From positions 64,001 through 124,000 of the forward strand of contig NMRA01000137.1 in NCBI GenBank assembly GCA_002633005.1: DNA of 60,000 bases, in the 5' to 3' direction. The DNA comes from Phoronis australis (taxonomy: Eukaryota > Phoronida > Phoronidae). The notes under the pieces were generated by a model. That model searched no databases and was not told where the DNA came from. It saw nothing but the letters and a program-made list of their open reading frames with translations. Within the stretch, counting starts at the first letter, position 1; every line of letters starts with the position of its first letter. Made by a program: the position numbers and the translations under genes. Below, piece by piece: positions 53,101 to 57,457 of this stretch.

Positions 53101-56100
53101 CTACCAGTAAAATATTCTTTCAAGATATCCTGGTTTCACAGAGGATATTTTAGAATATAGCTAACAATTTTTACTCGATTTCTTTTTAAGTTCTTTTCTG
53201 TCTGATTTGTAGCCTCTTTGTTTGGCACGAAACGTATCAATAACTGCATGATTTGATAGATATAAATGAATATTCAACGTACATACACAACGCTTAGAAA
53301 CCCATTTGCCTAATATCCACACATTGTGGTAATACTTTTCTTCAATAAGCATGGTTAATATTATCAAGTATTGATAATGGATTATATTGCTCCATTTCTT
53401 ACTTGGAGATTGCAACAACCCCTTGTTTTACAAGCTAACAGGATTTAAAATACTTAATAAACGTAGGCTCCTCTGTTAAAAACAGCTTTTGATTTAGGTC
53501 ATGTAACAGTTACAAATACAGACTCATTCATACTCTAATTATAAATCAAACCCAGGCTCGACAAGAACTGAATGTCCACTTCGCCTTAGGTTGCAGGCTC
53601 ATTCTTCCAGCTGCCAATGCAGTATAGTCATTAGAGAAAAATTCAGCATTTTATTGCAACCAAAATCTATTCAAACAAGACAGTGATGATATTGCTTTGG
53701 AAGTGCGCTTGTGAAGAAGTTTTTCGACTCCAGAACATTACTTGAATAGACAGCACAAATCTTTTGCATTGACTGCACTTACTGGCCTTCCTGAGGAACA
53801 CTTTCTCAGAGACTGCACTACCAAAACCATTGGTGGCCGTACACTGGTAGTCACCCTCATCCAGGTCTTTGGTGTTAAGGATATTGAGTGTGCCTGAGTT
53901 CTTTGTGATGAAGGCACGGTTCTCTTGCTCACCTGGGTTGTAGTCGATACGGTTCTTCTTCCATGTATAACTGTGCAACGCGCAACAGAATCTCATTAGC
54001 AAGAATAATTAAGATATAAAATGTCTAGCGCTCTGGAAAAAAATTATTCAAATAATCAGGTTCAAAGCAATGGGCGACTTTAAGTTGACGAGATGATGAG
54101 AGTGAGACAACTGTCCCACCCGTAGAATGTGTGCATTCAAGGAGTCACATGAGGTCATTCAGCCAACAGATGCCAAAATGCAGACCCATTGCTTTCAACT
54201 CTCAGTCTATTCAGGTGTTTATGATGTTTTTTATTTATTAGCGCCATCCAATAAACAAAGCCTCCCAACGATAAATCAGCTGCCAAAACAGACTGAGCAA
54301 TAGTCAGAAAGCCTATTGATAGATTCATACTCAAGACATGGCAACTAGTACCAAGACTGGTTAGTGAATCATTGCTACTTACGTCGGGGGCGGTTCACCT
54401 TCAGCATGACATGTTAAGACCGCTTTCTCTCCCAGACGGTACGGCAGAATTTGAGGTGGTTGAGCCGTGAATGAAGGTGGCTTTGTGACTGTAATGAAAC
54501 ACCAGTAGAAAATGATTATGGAAACTGCAAACGTTTGTTAACAAGAGAGAGACTTCCTTAAAATATCTGTTGAGTTCAAGTGCCAGGCCATGAAATCATG
54601 GATTATCCCAACTATTTATATTAAGGAAGCGTAGCTCATTTGTAGCCATATCAATCTTCTTAAAACGCAGACCTGTTACTTCCTGTCAAGACATAACATG
54701 GAGGCCACAGACCACAAACACAACTTTCTGCCTGTATTCCATTATATTTAAAAAAAAAATGAATTTTTTTCATTCATTGACTTAGTCAATTGGAATTTGA
54801 CTGAAAATGAACACCAATTGATCACGTAAGTTGTCTTTGATGAGACACATGATGTCTTGTTGAGAACTGCTCAATAAAATACCACCCTACCAAAGAATCG
54901 ACTCAAAGACATTTCTAACTTTCCTGCAACTGATAACAGTGATTTTCCAATTATTTTGTACTTAACCGACAGTCAAAGCTGTCACTTTTAAGTGCCTTAA
55001 AATCCAACTGCCTCGTTGCAACACAGGGCACGAATATTTTGTCGAACTGGCGTCTAGAGGGCAGCAGGTGGCCTTGTCATCCACCAGACACGCAGGCATT
55101 GCCTCGCAGCTGCTGCCCATTCCGACAAAATATTCATGGCCTATATAGTAGTGCAAAAACACGATGCTGTTTTAAAGCCACATTCAGTGCCATACTTTAA
55201 AACCTTTGTTTTTGGACGGAACTCTTTTTTTGTCTTTTTAACTAATTGTGCATTATAAAACCATGGACCAAATGGTTGATTGATTACATCAACAGAAATT
55301 TTCAGTGCTAGGAACTTGATTTATCTTAATTTGAAGCTGCAATTTTACTTGACCAAGCACTGCATGAGACTCTTAGGACACGTTCACATTCATGCCATGC
55401 CACTACTACAGTGTACTTTGACATTATTACCATTGATACAATCACAGAAATTGTGGGATTTTACATTCTCCATTCTGGTGGAGTTTACTACAGAAAAAAC
55501 ACTAAATTACTTCACTATCTCTGATGACAGAGACACACACTATGATGTGCAATGACGGTTGAACCATATTGCCTAGCTGTCTGGAGACACAACGTTAAAA
55601 AACTATTATTATTCACCAGACACCATTGTGTTAAAGAATGATGACCTAAGCAACAACTAATAAATAAATAAAGTAATTTAATTTTCTTAAACCCACAATT
55701 TCCATCATGCAAATGATATTACTGTAATCACATGCACCATGAGCACTTCCATTCCGCAGAAACAAAAAAGCAATGAGCGCAGAAAACAGAAATATGAAAA
55801 GCAGTGCAACTCAGAACAGCATTTGTAAACGACTCATTGAATTGAGCCATGTGATTAAGGGAAAAGTTGAGACTAAGTTAGACGTGAAAAGTACGTGATC
55901 TAAACCAAGTTTGTTTCTTTGAGAGAATACGGGCTCGTAGCAGCAACAGGAAATCAACAAAACGTGATGCCACACGACTGACTGTGTGAGCTGTCAACAG
56001 GAACAAGATGGAAACCGCAATTGGATAAAGCAGGCGTATGATAGATTTCCCAATTCCTGCATCTTGGTAAGACCTGCGTAGCAACAGGCTTCCTTGTTGC

Positions 56101-57457
56101 TCTGCGTGGAACACTATGAATGACTGTCTGACCACAGCTGAAGAGGAACAGAATATGTATATAGCCCCTAGTCCTCAGACAAGAAGAGTTGCACAACACT
56201 CAATACTTACCAATGTTGTCAGCCTCTTCAGCTGAAGCAAATGGAAATAATAAAAACATGCTGTTAGACATCATGCCAAAACAGGAACAAAAAAACTCTC
56301 AAAGAGCAGGTCTTCAATCGCAAATAATATTAAGCCCTGACCATTAGAAATTTTCCTCATTTAACGTTCAAAGTGAAAACTATATCACGCCTCCAACCGA
56401 TTTTCAACTCAATCACCATTGAATGAAAACCTTTCTAAAAACAGCAAAAATTAAATGTAAGTCTATTAAGGGGGAGGTCTTTGTTGGTGACTTAAATTGA
56501 CAAAAACACGTACAAGTATCAAAAAAGCACACGAAGAGCTGAAGTTTGGAAACATGGCTCATGTTTTGGAAACACAATTTTTTACCAGTCCAATGGTTTG
56601 ATCCACTTAATTTTACAAGTTACAATTTTTGACATGCTATAAATCTCAACATGCTCATTTACAGTACTAACAAAAACCTATATTCAAACTCAACTTTCCA
56701 CACAATGAGAGAACAGTTTTACTAGAGTTGAAAACATATCGCACTATTCTGAAATCACGTTAGAGGCCAGAAACGCTCAGAGAACATCAGAAAAGTGGGA
56801 GGTCTATATAATTAAGGTGTACCCCAAATAGCAAAAACTATGATCAATTTGAAGAGAACTTGACTTTCCTGAATCCAGGAACATGCTTTATCATAAGAGG
56901 AAAGGTAAACACATCAGTCTTTGGGAAAAAACATGCTTAAAAAGGCCATTTCATTTGTTTATAGTAAAAATCATAAACACTTGGAATCTAACTGAAAAAA
57001 CATTGATGTCGCTTTCCCATTAGGGAAATTCCAATCCATCGAAAACTCCATCACAACTCCTTTAGCCTATCCTACTGACTAATCTCTGCTAGGGACATCT
57101 GAGTTACAAGGTTCTCTGGATTGAACAACAGGTGGCACAGTTGAGTTTTGTGCGATTGTAGTGTCGCGGCCTCTACAGATTACTCTCATCGGACTAGATT
57201 TTATAACCTTTTTCACAGTGGGAGTTGATTATCGATCCTTTCAAGAGGAGTTGCAATGGCAGTTTGAGTCAGGGAGTTACGCTTTCCAAGCTATTGAAAC
57301 TCCCAAAACAAGGAGTTGTAGCAATGATGGGAAAGCGACTTAAGTTTATGCAGAACGATGCAGTCTAAATACCAGAGCGGTCGTGTGCCAACAGTGAGAT
57401 TACGCACGCATATGCCAAGGTAACAAATGCGTATTTCAGCAGCAAGTCTTTCTTCAT
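13969..57457 (-). CDS. L1CAM-like: L1-family neural cell adhesion molecule, whole split gene (26 coding exon positions)
   Basis: Single-pass membrane adhesion protein of the L1CAM/neurofascin/NrCAM/neuroglian family. These proteins mediate homophilic and heterophilic contacts between neurons and glia and tie the membrane to the spectrin skeleton through ankyrin. Joining the minus-strand exons listed separately gives 3870 nt including TAA, or 1289 residues: signal peptide (about 1-25), Ig1-Ig6 (about 38-613), five FN3 domains (about 614-1144), membrane helix (about 1157-1178) and cytoplasmic tail (about 1179-1289). Each Ig has its cysteine pair and each half-domain its own exon. All junctions use GT..AG and all phases agree, which strongly supports the model. 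The order 6 Ig + 5 FN3 + FIGQY tail is diagnostic for the family; vertebrate members are of similar length. The C-terminus resembles NrCAM more than L1. Exons 2, 6a/6b and 24 are alternative-splicing candidates. Promoter and UTR limits are not established. Confidence 0.95.
14819..14888 (-). CDS. L1CAM-like: Exon 25: cytoplasmic tail, FGEF segment
   Basis: Encodes [20 protein letters not shown] followed by TRP. FGEF is the counterpart of the FGEY segment of L1. In L1 this segment runs into YRSLE, an AP2/clathrin sorting signal; here the sequence is FTRPEE, so the tyrosine signal is absent. Acceptor TCTTTTCAG, donor GTAAGTAA. Confidence 0.93.
14889..17553 (-). other. Intron between exons 24 and 25
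   Basis: 2.7 kb of AT-rich DNA. The only open frames are short and unrelated to known domains. No structured repeat recognised. Confidence 0.6.
17554..17583 (-). CDS. L1CAM-like: Exon 24: 30-nt cytoplasmic mini-exon
   Basis: Only ten codons (LSTDGNGGY with shared Val codons), between acceptor CAATTTCAG and donor GTAATGAC. It enters with two bases and leaves with one, so it is frame-neutral: without it KYPV reads straight into IENELL. It is Ser/Thr/Gly-rich and sits a few residues inside the membrane. Regulated mini-exons in the cytoplasmic tail are known in L1 (the RSLE exon), although at a different point. An optional exon is inferred. Confidence 0.72.
17788..17950. repeat. Dispersed repeat family C, copy 1
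   Basis: Aligns by eye with 51230-51420 over shared blocks such as ctcagatga, tgggtttg.aaag, caaaatgacac and agagcct. Diverged, with no clear ends. Confidence 0.45.
18430..18735. repeat. MITE family D with long inverted ends, copy 1
   Basis: Left end aaagtgactaaagatttaag and right end cttaggtcagttttcatgaa are complementary in outline, so the element can fold back. Central blocks (tagaaattatctcagtaac, cagagactttacacttttg) recur at 22430-22490; related ends occur at 30840-30890 and 57800-58050. Non-coding. Confidence 0.55.
18769..18830. mobile_element. hAT-like terminus (CAGGGCTTGGAAT), right end not found
   Basis: CAGGGCTTGGAATGACCAAT at 18769 matches the left end of the element at 23731-24247 over about 20 bases with few differences. 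CAGGG is a common hAT terminus. The extent of this copy is unknown. Confidence 0.4.
19545..19673 (-). CDS. L1CAM-like: Exon 23: juxtamembrane region and transmembrane helix
   Basis: Encodes [20 protein letters not shown], then [20 protein letters not shown] and YP. The helix runs from about residue 1157 to 1178 and is followed by the basic stop-transfer RQNR. The cytoplasmic R-G-E-K-Y-P-V start corresponds to the conserved G-K-Y-x-V of the family, an ezrin/FERM contact region in L1. Acceptor CTTTTTCAG, donor GTAGGTAG. Confidence 0.96.
19971..20040 (+). repeat. tRNA-like SINE fragment
   Basis: agcagagcattagactgtga, then ccgcaaggttgcgggtttga, reads as a degenerate tRNA D-arm, anticodon arm with GTG, and T-arm (box B-like GGTTTGATTCT). 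T-stem pairing is broken and the 5' acceptor stem is not recognisable, so it is a tRNA-derived repeat and not a tRNA gene. It lies in the intron between exons 22 and 23. Confidence 0.45.
20089..20256 (-). CDS. L1CAM-like: Exon 22: second half of FN3-5
   Basis: Encodes [40 protein letters not shown] and [11 protein letters not shown], with the L-x-P-G-x-x-Y-E-V-R-V-x-A-x-N-G core of an FN3 second half. Acceptor TGTGATTTCAG, donor GTGAGTTTGAC. The final base joins exon 23 to give Val. Confidence 0.95.
20961..21380. repeat. 105-bp minisatellite, four units
   Basis: Four almost identical 105-bp units starting cattataccaacctaccaat (first) or cattacaccaacctaccaat. Units begin at 20961, 21066, 21171 and 21276. 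As 105 is a multiple of three, the + strand stays open as a 141-codon frame (20979-21404) of 35-residue repeats (core [16 protein letters not shown]). It lies in an intron of the opposite-strand gene, with no splice or promoter evidence, so it is treated as a satellite. Confidence 0.9.
21673..21798 (-). CDS. L1CAM-like: Exon 21: first half of FN3-5
   Basis: Encodes [40 protein letters not shown] and KT: FN3 entry, tryptophan, and the A-F-Y-I-Q-Y-R strand seen in L1-family FN3-5. Acceptor TTGGTTCTAG, donor GTACATGTA. Two bases in, one out. Confidence 0.94.
21915..22565. repeat. MITE family D, copy 2, interrupted by an insert
   Basis: Left ends near 21915 and 22050 and right end near 22540-22565 match the copy at 18430-18735. 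The core is split by the 265-bp insert at 22132-22396, flanked by 13-bp direct repeats. Confidence 0.5.
22132..22396. mobile_element. 265-bp insertion with 13-bp target duplications and a T-run
   Basis: Flanked by perfect direct repeats aattatgagaaca at 22119-22131 and 22397-22409. Its right end is a run of nine or more T. Long target duplications plus a homopolymer end indicate a retroposon; on the minus strand the insert would begin with the A-run, which is atypical. No tRNA or coding homology recognised. Confidence 0.7.
22631..22848. repeat. 65-68-bp minisatellite, 3.3 units
   Basis: Units starting aagtcgtcacttttacttcg begin at 22631, 22699, 22764 and 22829. The first unit is 68 bp and the next two 65 bp and nearly identical; the last is partial. 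Intronic. Confidence 0.9.
23731..24247. mobile_element. hAT-like non-autonomous element
   Basis: Left end CAGTGTTTGGAATGACC and right end ATTCCAAGCCCTG (complement CAGGGCTTGGAAT) form imperfect terminal inverted repeats. The interior is richer in GC than the surrounding intron and contains an A-run (about 23861-23879) and several gcggaaa motifs. Flanking 8-mers (caatattg / atattaac) do not form a clean duplication. No transposase. Confidence 0.55.
26990..27083 (-). repeat. tRNA-like SINE next to exon 20
   Basis: The minus strand reads TAGCCTAATGGGGTAAGC (27078-27061; a good box A) followed by ATCATGAGTCC, a weak box B. It begins about 28 bp past the exon 20 donor site, within the intron. No matching acceptor stem, so not a tRNA gene. 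Confidence 0.45.
27112..27294 (-). CDS. L1CAM-like: Exon 20: second half of FN3-4
   Basis: Encodes [20 protein letters not shown] and [20 protein letters not shown], with the FN3 L-x-x-x-x-x-Y pattern, ending TTDAPG. Acceptor CTCTTGTAG, donor GTAAGTC. Downstream, 28 bp past the donor site, starts a tRNA-like repeat. The next intron (21799-27111) is the longest in the gene. Confidence 0.95.
27775..27897 (-). CDS. L1CAM-like: Exon 19: first half of FN3-4
   Basis: Encodes [20 protein letters not shown], then [20 protein letters not shown], a textbook FN3 first half (P-G-P-P entry, tryptophan, N-G-x-I-x-G-Y). Acceptor TTTTCTAG, donor GTAAACTTG. Two bases in, one out. Confidence 0.95.
28988..29243 (-). 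CDS. L1CAM-like: Exon 18: remainder of FN3-3 with RKKR cleavage site
   Basis: Starts [15 protein letters not shown] and ends [18 protein letters not shown] to MTKQG. A basic insert contains RKKR (residues about 896-899; 29124-29135), a perfect furin-type R-x-K/R-R. Known L1-family members are cut by proprotein convertases or plasmin in this same third FN3 domain. The acceptor CTCAAAG is unusual (purine before AG) but gives the only in-frame join; donor GTGAGAGA. Confidence 0.93.
30038..30526. mobile_element. MITE family A copy carrying a nested family B element
   Basis: Ends cccagggcatcactcat and aatgacccccctgc are degenerate family A termini. Flanks CAGATAAG (30030-30037) and CAGACAAG (30527-30534) are an 8-bp duplication with one mismatch. 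Family B (30055-30235) is inserted near the left end, interrupting what reads catattgacaa.. in the copy at 9828. Confidence 0.7.
30055..30235. mobile_element. MITE family B, nested copy
   Basis: Bounded by attgacctatcg and gcaataggtcaat and in reverse orientation to 12203-12368; shares the ctccgcccc, cccggcaacgtgttgtt and ctgattggtca blocks. ATTGAC occurs at both edges, a possible target duplication. Confidence 0.7.
30920..31047 (-). CDS. L1CAM-like: Exon 17: first part of FN3-3
   Basis: Encodes [28 protein letters not shown] with the FN3 tryptophan, and NGFFMGYR, matching the G-x-F-x-G-Y-x-V-x-Y/F-W strand completed by exon 18. Acceptor CTCTTGACAG, donor GTTTGTATAC. Two bases in, phase 0 out. 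Confidence 0.93.
31967..32207 (-). CDS. L1CAM-like: Exon 16: remainder of FN3-2
   Basis: Starts [20 protein letters not shown], the family-typical P-P-x-E-x-N-G-P after the FN3-2 tryptophan, and runs to the [17 protein letters not shown] strand. Acceptor CCGTTTCAG, donor GTAAGTTTTT. Phase 0 in, one base out. Confidence 0.95.
32424..34052. mobile_element. Kolobok-like DNA transposon, complete ends, decayed coding
   Basis: TTAA (32424-32427), inverted repeat AGGAGAATGCCACCC, 1.6 kb body, complementary GGGTGGCATTCTCCT, TTAA (34049-34052). TTAA duplications occur in piggyBac and Kolobok; Kolobok transposases carry a THAP DNA-binding domain. The + strand at 32635-32760 encodes [19 protein letters not shown] and [12 protein letters not shown], matching the THAP core, but the zinc-binding His after the last Cys is lost (RVCDEFQ). 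The minus strand at 32820-32885 encodes [20 protein letters not shown], then stops. Lies in the intron between exons 15 and 16. Confidence 0.75.
34648..35015 (-). CDS. L1CAM-like: Exon 15: FN3-1 complete plus start of FN3-2
   Basis: The longest coding exon (368 nt). FN3-1 is undivided: [11 protein letters not shown], the tryptophan in [10 protein letters not shown], and the [15 protein letters not shown] strand with the FN3 tyrosine, then the linker [20 protein letters not shown] and the opening of FN3-2 ending DALVIAWS. Acceptor CCATTTCCAG, donor GTGAGTATAG at phase 0. Part of this exon is repeated at 35515-35660 behind a single N. Confidence 0.95.
34870..36151. repeat. Direct duplication around the N at 35514 (haplotype overlap)
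   Basis: 34870-35513 and 35515-36151 are near-identical, with a few substitutions and a short indel (e.g. aaaaagagttcgc against aggaggtcgc). The copies meet at one N and cut exon 15 mid-exon, as expected for overlapping contigs of two alleles joined end to end. Confidence 0.88.
35515..35660 (-). pseudogene. L1CAM-like: Partial copy of exon 15 (assembly duplicate)
   Basis: Repeats the 5' part of exon 15 (34870-35015) with its acceptor, then breaks at the N at 35514, so it lacks the rest of FN3-1 and a donor. The surrounding 0.64 kb is also duplicated with small indels. It cannot splice in as a usable exon. Most likely the second haplotype and not a true pseudo-exon. Confidence 0.85.
36605..36761 (-). 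CDS. L1CAM-like: Exon 14: second half of Ig6
   Basis: Encodes [20 protein letters not shown] and [20 protein letters not shown], carrying the last Ig cysteine, then ELTVR leading to FN3-1. Acceptor CTCTTGTAG, donor GTATGCAC. Phase 0 in, one base out. Confidence 0.95.
37236..37363 (-). CDS. L1CAM-like: Exon 13: first half of Ig6
   Basis: Begins [20 protein letters not shown] and contains the first Ig6 cysteine in [10 protein letters not shown] and the tryptophan of VISWRKDGQ. Acceptor TTTTTTCCAG, donor GTAAGTGGC. Two bases in, phase 0 out. Confidence 0.95.
38761..38761. other. Single-N assembly join
   Basis: One N between gtgggaggg and cccgccataa. No flanking duplication seen, unlike the other three joins. 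Lies in the intron between exons 12 and 13. Confidence 0.8.
38815..38905 (-). CDS. L1CAM-like: Exon 12: second half of Ig5
   Basis: Encodes [20 protein letters not shown] and RDRVTVFVR, with the D-A-G-x-Y-x-C Ig signature and second cysteine. Acceptor CTCTTTCAG, donor GTAAGT. Starts at phase 0 after exon 11 and ends one base into Arg. The donor lies 54 bp from the single N at 38761. Confidence 0.94.
39190..39258 (-). repeat. tRNA-like repeat
   Basis: The minus strand reads GGTGGTCTCGATAGTCAAAG, then an anticodon-like hairpin CTGATATTCAG and box B-like AATTCGATTCC. The acceptor stem does not pair well, so it is read as a tRNA-derived repeat. Confidence 0.4.
39424..39605 (-). CDS. L1CAM-like: Exon 11, duplicate copy (probable other haplotype)
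   Basis: Same 182-nt exon as 41297-41478 and the same splice sites and protein. It sits 1873 bp away, inside a near-identical stretch (39370-41241 against 41243-43054) whose copies meet at a single N. The match runs through intron and minisatellite alike, as expected for two alleles placed end to end. In the true locus this copy and 41297-41478 should be the same exon. Confidence 0.9.
40347..40815. repeat. 62-bp minisatellite, allele 1 (about 8 units)
   Basis: Unit aataatgacgtttatagaag continuing through tttaatcaagctggttaagt and ending ggctatgtccac, 62 bp. About eight units including one truncated. Units vary at a few positions (gacg/gaca/gatg; ggc/gac). Confidence 0.9.
41297..41478 (-). CDS. 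L1CAM-like: Exon 11: first half of Ig5 (copy on the contig that continues into exon 10)
   Basis: Encodes [19 protein letters not shown], the first Ig5 cysteine in [13 protein letters not shown], the tryptophan of IISWSKDG, and ends DGSLEIQ at phase 0. Acceptor TTTCAG, donor GTAAGGACTG. An identical protein is encoded at 39424-39605, with one silent difference noticed (AAT/AAC). The exon is 182 nt with unequal phases (1 in, 0 out), so two tandem copies cannot both be spliced in frame. Only one exon 11 exists in the gene model. Confidence 0.93.
42219..42627. repeat. 62-bp minisatellite, allele 2 (about 7 units)
   Basis: Same array as 40347-40815 in the second contig copy, one unit shorter, with the same order of variant units toward its right end. 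Confidence 0.9.
42996..43139 (-). CDS. L1CAM-like: Exon 10: second half of Ig4
   Basis: Encodes [18 protein letters not shown] to [20 protein letters not shown] and NVL. The Q-C-N-A-S-N and A-N-A-F strings are strongly conserved at the end of Ig4 in this family. Acceptor CTTTCCAG, donor GTAATAAT. A cut-off copy of this exon (41183-41241) ends at the single N at 41242 and is best read as an assembly duplicate. Confidence 0.95.
43528..43659 (-). CDS. L1CAM-like: Exon 9: first half of Ig4
   Basis: Starts [20 protein letters not shown] with the family hallmark P-x-W before Ig4, then [19 protein letters not shown] with first cysteine and core tryptophan. Acceptor TCCATTGTAG, donor GTAAGTCTAC. Two bases in, one out. 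Confidence 0.95.
43660..45016 (-). other. Intron between exons 8 and 9
   Basis: 1.36 kb, AT-rich. No repeat or exon-like segment recognised. Confidence 0.6.
45017..45201 (-). CDS. L1CAM-like: Exon 8: second half of Ig3
   Basis: Starts [15 protein letters not shown] (core tryptophan) and continues to the signature [15 protein letters not shown] with the second cysteine, ending AVQ plus one base. Acceptor CTCACTCAG, donor GTAAGTG. Phase agrees with exon 9, giving Ser-Lys-Pro-Phe-Trp at the junction. Confidence 0.94.
45479..45590 (-). CDS. L1CAM-like: Exon 7: first half of Ig3
   Basis: Encodes [19 protein letters not shown] to [12 protein letters not shown], containing the first Ig3 cysteine (MQC) and running into Y-P-T-P of exon 8, the usual L1-family sequence after the cysteine. 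Acceptor CTGAACAG, donor GTGAGTAG. Two bases in, two bases out, which fits both 6a and 6b upstream. The Ig3 start is more divergent than the rest. Confidence 0.88.
45591..48194 (-). other. Intron between exon 6b and exon 7
   Basis: 2.6 kb of strongly AT-rich DNA. I looked for further Ig2 half-exons (Y-x-C preceded by G-x-L-x-F-x-N-V) and saw none. No mobile element recognised. Confidence 0.6.
48195..48323 (-). CDS. L1CAM-like: Exon 6b: second half of Ig2, alternative form b
   Basis: Encodes [20 protein letters not shown], the cysteine of IYSCGVHN, and ends SKIIVRK: a second complete C-terminal half of Ig2. Acceptor TTGTTTCAG is good; donor GTACTTATG is weaker. The exon is 129 nt against 123 in 6a, so isoform b would be two residues longer. 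Identity to 6a is low (by eye about a third), limited to the G-x-L-x-F-x-N-V start, the cysteine and a few core positions, which implies an old duplication. Both exons together would stay in frame but give an Ig2 with two C-terminal halves, so mutual exclusion is inferred. Confidence 0.85.
48506..48533. other. Short hairpin between exons 6a and 6b
   Basis: cattgtg (48506-48512) and cacaatg (48527-48533) can pair around a 14-nt loop, inside the 287-nt intron separating the two alternative exons. Could be chance; listed because intronic pairing controls many mutually exclusive exons. Confidence 0.3.
48611..48733 (-). CDS. L1CAM-like: Exon 6a: second half of Ig2, alternative form a
   Basis: Encodes [19 protein letters not shown], then [15 protein letters not shown] and TKIRVQE, supplying Ig2's second cysteine (TYIC). 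Acceptor CCATCCAG, donor GTAACCAC. It starts with two bases and ends with one (G), the same phases as exon 6b. The start L-x-F-A-N-V with a following S-D is close to what is known of vertebrate L1-family Ig2. Used in the 1289-residue reading. Choice between 6a and 6b is inferred from domain logic, as one Ig2 needs only one C-terminal half. Confidence 0.9.
49298..49350 (+). other. G-rich tract with quadruplex potential
   Basis: tctggggggagacctctggg followed by ggagggggtaggggtaaggg and ggtgggggacc gives at least six G-runs of three or more with short loops. It is on the strand opposite the transcript, so RNA would carry the C-rich version. Confidence 0.6.
49462..49919. mobile_element. MITE family E, copy 1
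   Basis: Starts aagtgccattcacacacaga and ends with tagggtagaatgtgtgtgga, cggaactc, which is complementary in outline. The body has repeated acttaccccac / gtggggtaa blocks and an internal near-exact direct duplication (about 49663-49735 and 49744-49822). Matches 52046-52441. Non-coding. Confidence 0.6.
49948..51018. repeat. Direct duplication around the N at 50483 (haplotype overlap)
   Basis: 49948-50482 and 50484-51018 are both 535 bp and differ at only about three bases noticed (e.g. aacgtgcg/aacttgcg, catctt/catgtt, gataag/gataaa). They meet at a single N. Intronic; no exon affected. Confidence 0.9.
51230..51420. repeat. Dispersed repeat family C, copy 2
   Basis: Diverged relative of 17788-17950 (shared caacttg..cctt.ctcagatga and aaaatgacacg blocks). 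No clear ends. Confidence 0.45.
52046..52441. mobile_element. MITE family E, copy 2
   Basis: Starts aaagtgccgtccgcacaaag and ends gtatgtggacgggactt; the ends are imperfect inverted repeats of about 40 bp. Aligns with 49462-49919 across its length but lacks the internal duplication. It ends about 110 bp from exon 5. Confidence 0.6.
52555..52740 (-). CDS. L1CAM-like: Exon 5: first half of Ig2
   Basis: Runs from [18 protein letters not shown] through [18 protein letters not shown] (first Ig2 cysteine and core tryptophan) to RVVIDLE, then one base of a Gly codon. The long proline-rich loop after the cysteine and the R-V-x-x-x-x-x-G ending match L1-family Ig2. Donor is GTACCAG. The final G joins GT of exon 6a or 6b equally well, giving Gly-Arg or Gly-Lys. 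Confidence 0.94.
52741..53782 (-). other. Intron between exons 4 and 5
   Basis: 1.04 kb. A weak tRNA-like stretch on the minus strand near 53545-53600 (GGGTTTGATTT, box B-like). Otherwise nothing recognised. Confidence 0.45.
53783..53970 (-). CDS. L1CAM-like: Exon 4: second half of Ig1
   Basis: Encodes [15 protein letters not shown] and ends FLRKA. It carries the Ig1 tryptophan (YTWKK) and the second cysteine in the Ig signature [14 protein letters not shown]. Acceptor CACAG and donor GTAAGTGCAG. One base in, one base out, in frame with exons 3 and 5. Confidence 0.94.
54383..54488 (-). CDS. L1CAM-like: Exon 3: first half of Ig1
   Basis: Begins [12 protein letters not shown] and contains the first Ig1 cysteine in [13 protein letters not shown]. 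The acceptor is TTTCATTACAG and the donor GTAAGTAGC. It starts with two bases and ends with two bases of the Thr codon completed by exon 4. The short proline-rich entry to Ig1 is typical of the family. Confidence 0.92.
55032..55135. repeat. Nested inverted repeat (strong hairpin)
   Basis: Outer arms GAATATTTTGTCG (55032-55044) and CGACAAAATATTC (55123-55135) pair perfectly; inner arms GGGCAGCAG (55059-55067) and CTGCTGCCC (55110-55118) also pair. Lies in the intron between exons 2 and 3. Could be a very small MITE or an intronic RNA hairpin. Confidence 0.7.
56211..56231 (-). CDS. L1CAM-like: Exon 2: 21-nt micro-exon between signal peptide and Ig1
   Basis: The acceptor TTGCTTCAG and donor GTAAGTATTG are both strong and enclose just 21 nt, encoding AEEADNI with the shared codons. 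It starts with two bases and ends with one, so inclusion or skipping both keep the frame; skipping joins the signal exon directly to VTKPPS. Vertebrate L1CAM and its relatives carry a short regulated exon at this same place, just before Ig1. I infer that this one is also optional. Confidence 0.78.
56232..57372 (-). other. Intron between exons 1 and 2
   Basis: 1.1 kb, AT-rich; nothing recognised. Confidence 0.6.
57373..57457 (-). CDS. L1CAM-like: Exon 1: start codon and signal peptide (residues 1-28)
   Basis: The ATG is at 57457-57455. The exon encodes a basic N-terminus (MKKD) followed by a hydrophobic run from LLLKYAFV to SLLA, a normal secretory signal. The last base is G, followed by donor GTATTT, so the exon ends after one base of a codon. 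That is the phase needed by both the micro-exon and exon 3. The start was chosen because it is the ATG directly before the hydrophobic core; no in-frame alternative joins as well. The donor is weaker than most in this gene and exon 1 is the least certain exon. Upstream 5' UTR was not delimited. Confidence 0.72.
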
